NCBI GenBank assembly: GCA_947652115.1 | Contig: OX393569.1 | Coordinates: 6,666,008-6,730,007 of the forward strand | DNA: 64,000 nt | Reading direction: 5' to 3' | From: Blastomussa wellsi | Lineage: Eukaryota > Cnidaria > Anthozoa > Scleractinia > Plerogyridae | Shown here: positions 23,356-32,475 of the stretch, one piece after another | How positions within the stretch are numbered: position 1 is the stretch's first letter | Layout: every line of letters begins with the position of its first letter | Notes under the pieces: generated by a model | Databases searched by the model: none | The model's input: only the letters and a program-made list of their open reading frames with translations | What the model was told of the DNA's origin: nothing | Translations under genes and position numbers: made by a program

Positions 23356-23800
23356 CCCCTTTATTAAAAATTAGCTATGATATATTGAATTTCCTGAGTT
23401 TTGATTGGTTTAGAGGCAATGGTATATGAGCTCATATACCATTGACCTACAAATAGGGTACGTGTAAGCCTAAAAGAATGCATTTTTCGCAATGTCTGTG
23501 CAATATTTTTTGGGTGTTTTTAATAAAAGAATTATTCCACGAGCGTGCGTTGGATATGAGATGGCAGAGTTGGCTATAACCAACTTATATCCAACAAGTG
23601 CGAGTGGAATAATTGTTTTATAAAAAACGCCCCAAAAATAATGTACAGACATTGCAAAAATGCAGTCTTTTACGCGTACACGTATCTCTTTGGTAGGTCA
23701 GTGGTATATGAGCTCATATACCATTGCCTCTCAACCCATCAAAACTCAGGAAATGCAATATACCATAGCTAGTTTTTAATAACATCTCATATCCAACGCG
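23356..23800. repeat. Long foldback repeat, about 440 bp
   Basis: Arms containing TTTCCTGAGTTTTGATTGG and GGCAATGGTATATGAGCTC on the left are inverted on the right (CATATACCATTGCC, then AAAACTCAGGAAATGCAATA). GAATTATTCCACGAGCG and GTGGAATAATTG segments repeat inside and at the right edge. Non-coding. Confidence 0.6.
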
Positions 23801-23972
23801 CGCTCGTGGAATAATTGTTAAGTATGGGCTATGCGGGGGCGTGCCGCTGGATAGGGTATGGATTTAGACCCCTCAGACCTGAACAGCGTATATAATTTGA
23901 AGCGAGTCTGGCCTAATCAGGGCCTGGAGCCACCAGAGACAGGTTATGATTTCAAGATTTTCGTAGAATTTT

Positions 23973-24211
23973 AAAGGAGCTACGTCACGATATTTTGAGT
24001 CATTCCCTGGACAACCTAAATTACCCTTAAAATGTAGGAAACCTAAAAATAATAGTTTGTTAAGGAAGAAAAACACCAAAGGAGTGATACTAAACCAAAA
24101 AGGAACAAGGATGGCTGAGGATGGAGAAGGTTGAAACGGATTGGAAATGATGATTTTGAAAAATTTAGGCTAAACTTATCAAAGTGCACGAACGATGACG
24201 TAGCTCCTTTT
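23973..24211. repeat. MITE with AAAGGAGCTACGTCA inverted ends
   Basis: AAAGGAGCTACGTCACGA at the left is inverted as GATGACGTAGCTCCTTTT at the right, about 240 bp apart. A relative lies at 9790-9985 and a diverged one near 33595-33790. Confidence 0.6.
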
Positions 24212-24823
24212 TGCAATCTGAAATCAAAAACTTTCCTTAGTATTTATCATTTTAGATCATTTCTGGACTAAATATTAGTGCTAAAGTAGAAATCTTTGTC
24301 CTTTGTCCAAAACAGGGCATTTGTTTAACGTTCTTTGTCCTAAACAGGGTCAGAGTTTCAAACCCCCGGCGGCGCACTCTTCTACGTCCCCACCCCCAAG
24401 GAACCCAAACTTCTACCCAGGTATAGTATTGCATGTATTTTGGAGAGAAGTGAAACGTGACCCCCAAAAAACGGCTGCATGGAAGGCTATTTCTTTATTG
24501 GTTTTAAAATTTGTGAAATTCCACGGTTTGCTTCCAGTAATGCCTTCCTTCCCGTCCGAGGCTATAGTTCGGCATTTTTCCACTAGGCCATCCCTTGGGT
24601 TTTCCCTGCAGCATTCGTTGAATGATCAAGATAGGTGGGACGCTTGAACTATTTTTGAGACCTAGCCAGGACTTAATTTGGCCTGAATTGGCACATAGTG
24701 TATTTTGGTGAGATTAAGACAAGTGGCAACGTAAAAAGGATCTTTGAGCCGCTTCCCCGGAGTATTGATAAGACAGTTTGTCCCGGTAGTGGGGGGGAAC
24801 AGCGAATCTCGGAAGGGAGTGCA

Positions 24824-24977
24824 GTGGCGGATCCAGGGGGAGGGTTAGGGTGTCCGGACCCCCCTTACTACTTGTTTGATGCTGAAGTTCTCGCATCGAC
24901 AGGATCGCCTATTGTCACTCGACCGAGTAAACGTTTGGACCCCCCCCCCCCCCTATCAAAACTTCCTGGATCCGCCC
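24824..24977. repeat. Foldback MITE (GGCGGATCC type)
   Basis: GGCGGATCCAGGGGGAG and GGACCCCCC on the left are mirrored by GGACCCCCC and CCTGGATCCGCC on the right. Same family as 22057-22163. Confidence 0.55.
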
Positions 24978-25334
24978 CAGGAGTGGGCGGTGGGAGGAGG
25001 TTGCATGGCGTATGGGGGCACTATATGTTGGTTTTCATGAGTTAACACAGCAAGATAGGAATATAGAAGTCGAGCGTTTGAGCTACGAGAGTTAAGAAAG
25101 CTGAATACGGAACTTTTTATTAGAAAACTAATGCTGCATTAAGTTCGAAAGACAATATTAATTTCGGCAGCAACTCTCTCGTCTTCTAATACGGTTCCCA
25201 GATGTCTTCTGTGGATTGCGGGAAGGCTTGGTTCGTCACGGATTCTTTTTTCTCCAGGAAAGATTTGCGTGACGTTTTCAGGCTTAGAAGAATATTAAAT
25301 CTGAGAAGGGTGGCGCGGTAAACTGAGTGAGTGA

Positions 25335-25866
25335 GGGCCCAGTTATATGGTCTCGGGTACCCGAGACAACCCTCCCCCCGAGGCAACTTTATCGAGTGTT
25401 TATATGACAAAATATTTGTCGCTGTCGGCTGAATAAAAGTTGACCCTGTTTGATTATTCAAAGTATTTAAATATTCAAGTCGCCAGTTATCCTTCTTCCT
25501 TTGAATTTCTTTCGTTCATTCGATCACTGGAGGCCTTGCTGGGTTAAATTATATTTATTTAGTGCAAATTTGTGCTTAAAAACCTAAAATCCGGACATTA
25601 CGTGACACTCGCCACACCGTGAGTTGTCTCGGGTAGGCGAGCCAAAGTGTTTATATGAGGAAAAGTTGTCCCGCCTGCCAGGGTTACCCTACCTGCCGAG
25701 ACGAGACAACTCGCCCACCCGAGTTGTCTCGCCCCCCGAGACAACTCGGGCGGGATCATATAAACGGTCCGTGGAATCTTTCAAAGATTTTAGTGAAAAG
25801 TTAGCTCGCCCAGGGTAACTCGGGGGGAGGGTTGTCTCGGGTACCCGAGACCATATAAACAGGGCC
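25335..25866. mobile_element. Foldback element built from GTCTCGGGTACCCGAGAC palindromes
   Basis: The left end has TATATGGTCTCGGGTACC then CGAGACAACCCTCCCCCC. The right end is its inverse, with CTCGGGGGGAGGGTTGTCTC and ACCATATAAACAGGGCC. Further GAGACAACTC / GAGTTGTCTC pairs lie inside near 25620-25755. It is about 530 bp. The open frames across it are palindrome artefacts. Confidence 0.6.
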
Positions 25867-26246
25867 TGAGGGAGTTGCTTTAAACTTCGTCGCGGAGTGT
25901 GCGACGCTGTCCCGTTGAAATATGGCCGTTCTCCTGTTTGAAGGAGAATGGCCTTCGGGACGAGGTCGCGTTCGTTTGATATCAGTTTTGTTTTTGAGGA
26001 GCATGGGTACTTTGGGTTTTCTGTCACGCTAAAGAAGACATGTTCCCTCTTTCCCGTAGCGTTGCGTGACAGAGAGAGGGCCAGAACTGGACTAAGAACT
26101 ATCTGCATGGAACATGAATCTCGATTCTTGGAAAATTATGGATTAGCGTTTATCCTATGCTACTATTATATATCCCTGTCTTCATTTTTCAATTTTACTT
26201 TAAAAAAAAAAAACTAGTCGTTATTTTGAAGATGTTGATGGCTCAT

Positions 26247-29200
26247 TCAGTCTTCCTCGCCACCTGAAAATAAAATCACGTGATCAGTAGTGAGTATGGT
26301 TCTCATATTTAAGTTTTACGAGACTAGCGCCAAGTATTTTTTGGGATGGTTGAGCTTGCGATTTAGGGACATTTTTTTTTGTTGTTGCTTTTTTGAGGGA
26401 GGGGAGGGGGAGGAAGGGGTGGCGGTATAACTCTGCACGAGTATTTTGGGGAGTATTATGCACCAGGAGGAAGGGAAATTTAAACGCACCCGATATAAAG
26501 GACGCGCATTACCCGGAGGGAATCTAGGACGGGATACTCGTCTCGCTTTGATGGCGGTCTGTACGTACGTATCTGGGTATGTTCAGGGCAAAATGGCAAG
26601 CATTTTTAGACGACAGGGGTCTCATTAAGGGTTGCATCATTCTATCTCGCGATCTCGACCGATCGAGCGTCATGAAAAATGGGAGGCTCCTTCGTGTACT
26701 GGACACAGATGACGTGAAACAGAAGAAGCAAACGATGAGAGTCAATGATTCCCCAACCTACAAAGTGTACGACATTTGCATACGGTACACGAAGTAAGAG
26801 CCTACAAATGGTTTCCTGTAGGGGTGTAAAAACGCTTGAGCCACGCCCAAATTGGTCTCCTTTAGGGGGTTCAGTTCAAATTTTCCGACGAGCATGACAC
26901 AACAAAGCCGTATAGATGAAAGCATTAAGAGAGGAAAATGGAAATGGTCGGGCATACGCTACGGAAGCCTGAGAATAATATCACCCGTTCTGCCCTCGAG
27001 TGGAGTCTCTGGGGTCCTGAAGAAGAGGCCTCCCAAAGCAATCGCTAAGGAGAACATCACTTGAATAGAGGCAAAGAGAACTGCCAAAAATAGAGTCGGG
27101 TGGAGGTCCATGGTGGCGCCCTATGCCCCCCTCCCCCCCTAACAGGGGCGAAGATGGCCTAATGTAATGTCCCTTTCACTGTCATACACTTTCATCCGGG
27201 GCACGTGACCTCACCTTCCTGCATCTCCGAAGTCCAAAGGGTCAAATTATCCCTCAAAAGCTGCATTATCAACGTACTTTCCTTGTACTGGCTCTCGTTT
27301 CCGGTCGGATCCAGGTCGTTAACGGCCTCATCAAAGGCTTCCTTCGCTAATTTACAGGCCTCATCCGGGGAATCTAGGATCTCGTAGTGGAACACGGAGA
27401 AGTTAAGCGCCAGGCCAAGTCGGATGGGATGTGTGGTTGCTAGATTTGAGCCGGCCTCCTTTGCCGCTTTGTAGGCTTCTAATGCTTTAGACGAAGGTTC
27501 TTTGCGTTCTTCCTCTTGCAGAATCTCGGTTAGGTACCGGAAGTAATCGCCCTTCCTGGAAAGTGAAAGACGAAGATGAAAGTTACGTGTACGTAGTCTA
27601 GACATGGTCGGACTGGCCGGAAGTGATCTTTGTTTGCCGGGTATCAAGCGACTAAGAGTATAAAAAAAACCCACCCCCCTCCTCACCGCAGACCTCCCCT
27701 CACCCCCCTCCCCCCTCATCCTTTAGATACCACCAGAGGAAGAGTAGCCACCAACCTCGTTCCCAGGGTCTCTCTCTCACCGCCCGCTGGAGCGGGACGG
27801 GAAGGGGAGGACCCTGGGAACGAGGTTGGAGTAGCCACCAGTTTAGATTGTTCTGATTCGTCACGCCATTTCTTCCGTTTCGGGGAAGAAAGAGGTTGCC
27901 TGGCGAGCCAAAAAATGCCCGCAAAGAGAGCTTTGAGATAAATTTGCTGGTTTTCACTGTCACGCCATCAAAAAAATAAATTCAAAACCATACAATGGAA
28001 AAGGCTGATAAATTCATATGTTGTAGAATATTAATAGATAAAAAACATCCCCAAGTTCCAGGTCTGTTCGGTACACCACTCTTGAGTTATTTGCCGAAGC
28101 ATGCATTTCAAGCAAATTTATAGAGCTTAGTATGGAGACGCCATATGCATATTGGTGCCCATCCGAATGGGCACGAACATGGCGGCCGGAAATCAAAGAA
28201 AACAGCTGGCACTCACTTTTGCTATGAAAGCGATTGCTGCTTCGTTATGATGAACACCCCAGTTACATGGACAAAAAGTATAGACGAAGAATGCAAGAAA
28301 ATATCTTCACTGCTCTCCAAATTTATCAATCATTGATTTGACCCCACGTTGACTATTGCAGCTCTTTTTGGAATGGACTAAATGCTACCTTGAGCGATAA
28401 ACTCCAAAATAGGGCTGCCGGAGTTATTAAATGTTTTCCTTTATTATTGTTATGTTAAAATTTGCGGGATGAGGGGCAAGGATGTCGGAGTTATAACGGG
28501 GTGCAGTCTGGCGGACGGGGAGGGTACGCTACTAAATTGTGTAAATTATGCCAGTGGGGGAGAGCGCTCAGTCAAAAACTTACATCTTATAGAAGAACAC
28601 TTTGGATTCGTCCGTTTCAGCCTGCGGTATCAAATGATGATCTAAAAGTTTCAATATCCCGTCGGATATATCCCGTATTTCCTTTTCTATCTTCTTCCGG
28701 TAGTCAGTCACAAGCTGTTTGTTCTTGGCGTTGTCTTCGTGCTTCTGCTCCAGGCCAGAAAATATTCTCCACGCGGCCCTTCTTGCCCCGATGACATTTT
28801 TGTAGGCCACGGACAGCATATTGCGCTCCTCTGTCTCCAGAACATTGGCCATTACAACGATACTCTTCATAGCTTCCATCATATCTTGTAACAAAGAGAC
28901 TGCTTTAGTTAAGAATATCATGTTATAATTCATAAGCGTAGTAGTAGTCAAGATGAAAGAGTGACTATTTAATATATTCTTGTAAGCTCGTTTCCGAAAG
29001 TTTTGTTTTTTTGTGCCGCTGACAAGCTCCCCGAGAATACGCCTAACCGCACCACTCCACAATTATAAACTCACACGTCCAAACTAGTTACAAAGTTGTA
29101 GAAACCTATGATTTGAAAATCGGTTGCTTGGCAACATGACGAAATTAGTTTTACGACTGAATGCGAGCAGGGGTTCGAGTGGGGGAAGCAGAGGGTGAAG

Positions 29201-29307
29201 TGGGGGAACAGAACGCAGGCCTGCGTGTACTTACCATCATATCGCTCTGCCTGTTCAGCGAGATTTGCTATAATTAAAAGTTCCCCTTTGTTCTTGGTTG
29301 GACTCAT
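26247..29307 (-). CDS. 14-3-3 protein, zeta/beta-like
   Basis: Four exons on the minus strand: 29307-29235, 28884-28584, 27555-27215 and 26263-26247, giving 243 aa. Intron phases are 1, 2 and 1, the same as in the other 14-3-3 gene, so intron positions are conserved. Exon 1 ends [10 protein letters not shown]. Exon 2 carries [16 protein letters not shown] with both phosphate-binding basic residues. Exon 3 carries [30 protein letters not shown] and [20 protein letters not shown]. The last exon is very short and inferred: after a pyrimidine-rich acceptor it adds GGEED and a stop, resembling the acidic Gly-rich end of vertebrate zeta/beta. Ser58 of zeta is Ala here. The gene converges on the first 14-3-3 gene. 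Family call near certain; the last exon is about 60% sure. Confidence 0.9.
27754..27829. mobile_element. Tiny hairpin element with 11-bp target duplication, copy 2
   Basis: A 76-bp unit whose ends ACCTCGTTCCCAGGGTC and GACCCTGGGAACGAGGTTGG pair. It is flanked by the identical 11-mer AGTAGCCACCA at 27743-27753 and 27830-27840. It lies upstream of exon 3 in the 14-3-3 minus-strand gene, inside intron 2. Confidence 0.7.
27950..28200. repeat. Dispersed repeat shared with 32235-32475
   Basis: Both copies contain CACTGTCACGC(C/A)AT, AAATTTATAGAGC(T/C)(T/C)AGTATGGAG and an inverted (A)TTGGTG...CATGGCGGC module. It lies in the intron of the minus-strand 14-3-3 gene. No coding capacity. Confidence 0.45.
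28300..28440 (+). pseudogene. LINE reverse-transcriptase fragment, broken
   Basis: On the plus strand this reads SLI, then a stop, then [20 protein letters not shown] and [16 protein letters not shown] and LQNRAA are conserved landmarks downstream of the reverse transcriptase core in non-LTR retrotransposons. The in-frame stop and small size mark it as a relic, lying antisense in the 14-3-3 intron. Confidence 0.6.
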
Positions 29308-29539
29308 CGTGCAACACTGTAATAAACAAGGAAACTAGTTTACACTTTGTGTTTTCATACTCCTCTGTTGATGTTAATTCCATGACTGTAATGACCCAAC
29401 AAGGGCCAGAAATGAACCTGGACACAACATGGTTTTAAGTATCCCTCAATTGCCAAACGGGGTTCACACCCAAGAGGAATAATTCCATCACGAGACTGAA
29501 GGCAGATTTTTGTCACACAGTGTATCTATGCTCACAATG
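29308..29539 (-). other. 5' flank of the minus-strand 14-3-3 gene
   Basis: Probable 5' UTR and promoter of the gene starting at 29307. It includes CCAGAAATGAACCTGGACAC (29404-29423), closely matched at the far side of the satellite (31828-31847), so the two array flanks are related. Confidence 0.4.
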
Positions 29540-31790
29540 TTTCAGACTTTAGACACTCACTGAATTCTTTGCCTGCAATGTTTGGAAAATGGACACTGAA
29601 ATCATCAAGTGCGCGCAATATTGCAGATAATAGACACTGAAATCTGTAGGCGCGATGTTGCAGATAGTGGACACACTTTGAAATCGTTGCGTTCAATGTT
29701 GCAGATAGAGGTCACACTTTGAAATCGTTGTGGGAGGTAATAGACACACTGAAATCTGCAGGCGCGATGTTGCAGATTGTGGACACACTTTGAAATCATT
29801 GCGTGCAATGTCGCAGATAGTGGTTGCACTTTGAAATCATTGTGTGTAATGTTGCAGATAGAGGTCACACTTTGAAATCGTTGTGGGAGGTAATAGACAC
29901 ACTGAAATCTGCAGGCGCGACGTTGCAGATTGTGGACACTTTGAAATCATTGCGTGCAATGTCGCAGATAGTGGTTGCACTTTGAAATCATTGTGTGCAA
30001 TGTTGCAGATAGTGGTTACACTTTGAAATCATTGTGTGCAATGTCGCAGATAGTGGTTGCACTTTGAAATCATTGTGTGCAATGTTGCAGATAGTGGTTA
30101 CACTTTGAAATCATTGTGTGTAATGTCGCAGATAGTGGTTGCACTTTGAAATCATTGTGTGTAATGTTGCAGATTGTGGACACACTTTGAAATCATTGCA
30201 TGCAATGTCGCAGATAGTGGTTGCACTTTGAAATCATTGTGTGCAATGTTGCAGATAGTGGTTACACTTTGAAATCATTGTGTGCAATGTCGCAGATAGT
30301 GGTTGCACTTTGAAATCATTGTGTGCAATGTTGCAGATAGTGGTTACACTTTGAAATCATTGTGTGTAATGTCGCAGATAGTGGTTGCACTTTGAAATCA
30401 TTGTGTGTAATGTTGCAGATTGTGGACACACTTTGAAATCATTGCATGCAATGTCGCAGATAGTGGTTGCACTTTGAAATCATTGTGTGTAATGTTGCAG
30501 ATAGTGGACACACTTTGAAATCATTGTGTGTAATGTTGCAGATAGTGGACACACTTTGAAATCGTTGCGTGCAATGTCGCAGATAGTGGTTGCACTTTGA
30601 AATCATTGTGTGTAATGTTGCAGATAGAGGTCACACTTTGAAATCGTTGTGGGAGGTAATAGACACACTGAAATCTGCAGGCGCGACGTTGCAGATTGTG
30701 GACACTTTGAAATCATTGCGTGCAATGTCGCAGATAGTGGTTGCACTTTGAAATCATTGTGTGCAATGTTGCAGATAGTGGTTACACTTTGAAATCATTG
30801 TGTGCAATGTCGCAGATAGTGGTTGCACTTTGAAATCATTGTGTGCAATGTTGCAGATAGTGGTTACACTTTGAAATCATTGTGTGTAATGTCGCAGATA
30901 GTGGTTGCACTTTGAAATCATTGTGTGTAATGTTGCAGATTGTGGACACACTTTGAAATCATTGCATGCAATGTCGCAGATAGTGGTTGCACTTTGAAAT
31001 CATTGTGTGTAATGTTGCAGATAGTGGACACACTTTGAAATCATTGTGTGTAATGTTGCAGATAGTGGACACACTTTGAAATCGTTGCGTGCAATGTCGC
31101 AGATAGTGGTTACACTTTGAAATCATTGTGTGTAATGTTGCAGATTGTGGACACACTTTGAAATCATTGCATGCAATGTCGCAGATAGTGGTTGCACTTT
31201 GAAATCATTGTGTGTAATGTTGCAGATAGTGGTTGCACTTTGAAATCATTGTGTGTAATGTTGCAGATAGGGGTCACACTTTGAAATCATTGTGTGTAAT
31301 GTCGCAGATAGTGGTTACACTTTGAAATCATTGTGTGTAATGTTGCAGATAGGGGTCACACTTTGAAATCATTGTGTGTAATGTCGCAGATAGTGGTTAC
31401 ACTTTGAAATCATTGTGTGTAATGTTGCAGATAGGGGTCACACTTTGAAATCATTGTGTGTAATGTTGCAGATAGGGGTCACACTTTGTGGGAGGTGCTG
31501 TGGCCTAATGGTTAGCGCGCTGGACTCCGGATCGGACGCTCCGACGCGTTGTGACGTGAACAAAACATTTAACTCTCACATTGCCACTCTCCATCCAGGG
31601 GTACGTATAAACGGGTACCGGCAAAATAATATGATACTGGGGGTAACCCTGGGATGGACTAGCATTCCATCCAGGGGGGATTAGAAATACTCCGGGAAAA
31701 CCGGGATAAGCTCTGGACTGATGGGCCTCCAAGCTCGTTTGCAGACTTTAAAATCCTTCCATGCAATGTTGTAGATATTGGACACTGAAA
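29540..31790. repeat. 41-bp satellite array with higher-order periods
   Basis: The core monomer is about 41 bp, of the form GCAGATAGTGGTTGCACTTT followed by GAAATCATTGTGTGCAATGT. Monomers alternate in type. A 246-bp (six-monomer) period is visible from the GCATGCAATG variant near 30198 and 30444, and a block of about 766 bp recurs (29881 and 30647). Edge monomers are diverged (29540-29640 and 31738-31790), as expected from decay at array borders. A SINE interrupts the array at 31493-31737. The minus-strand open frames in it are periodic artefacts. Confidence 0.9.
31493..31737 (+). mobile_element. tRNA-derived SINE inserted in the satellite
   Basis: It begins TGTGGCCTAATGGTTAGCGC (A box) and continues with GGACTCCGGATCGGACG, GGGTAACCCTGGGATGGACT and CATTCCATCCAGGGG. 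The B box and the GGGCAAG segment are largely deleted. Satellite sequence resumes on the right (ACTTTAAAATCCTTCCATGC), so the insertion is younger than the array. ACTTT at both edges may be part of the target duplication. Confidence 0.7.
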
Positions 31791-32234
31791 GTTTTCTTTT
31801 AGAGTTCCACGGATGGGCCACACTGCGCCACAAATGAACCTGGACACAACATCGTTTTAAGAAGCATCTCGCATTAATTGCCATGCGGGGTTTAGAACTA
31901 AGACAAAATTACAAGGATTTGTATGGAGCCACTGAAGCATGAAAGGGTCAATTGCTCGCCACCAAATTGAAATAAGATGCTGGTTTTTGGTAAGTGGACA
32001 ATCTTCATCGTGTACTTTCTGACGATCTTAATGAATCCCATAATTTCAAAAATTTAAATATTTGTGACGTCACACTTTACCACTCTATACGAGGCATGTC
32101 GACAACGCGGAAAAACGCACTACGCACGCGCATGACGTCACGATTTCTCGAGTTCATTCTCGTTCCCAGAGCCCTCCGTGATACATCGATGGCACAATTT
32201 TAGTCCACGCGTGCGAACCTACGAGCTTATTCTT

Positions 32235-32402
32235 GGGGTCCACTGTCACGCAATACAAAATTAAATCGAAAACCATTTGGTGGATGAAGTCAAGAAATTG
32301 CAATATTATAGAAGACAATGAATGAAGTCATCTCTCCAAGGTTTAGGTCCGTGCGTTATTTCAAACTTCAGATATTCGTCGAAATGTGGCGCACAAATTT
32401 AT

Positions 32403-32435
<33 letters not shown>

Positions 32436-32475
32436 AACTTTGGTACACCAATATGGCGGCTGGGAAATGGTGTAA
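32235..32475. repeat. Dispersed repeat shared with 27950-28200
   Basis: Shares CACTGTCACGCAAT, AAATTTATAGAGCCCAGTAT and a short inverted module (TTGGTGTACAAC / GGTACACCAATATGGCGGC) with the copy in the 14-3-3 intron. Non-coding. Confidence 0.45.

Noticed and set aside
26446..26797. Two overlapping plus-strand frames of 60-72 codons between the last exon and exon 3 of the minus-strand 14-3-3 gene.
   Set aside because: No conserved motif; intronic location and short length make chance the best explanation.
28462..28794. 110-codon plus-strand frame.
   Set aside because: It lies opposite exon 2 of the minus-strand 14-3-3 gene.
29605..31156. Minus-strand frames with repeated ICNITHNDFKV-like peptides.
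   Set aside because: They come from the 41-bp satellite period and are not a repeat protein; there is no start context, and frames break at the SINE and at monomer variants.
29540..31490. Regular 41-bp repeats resembling a CRISPR array.
   Set aside because: There are no unique spacers between repeats; monomers are contiguous and the genome is animal.
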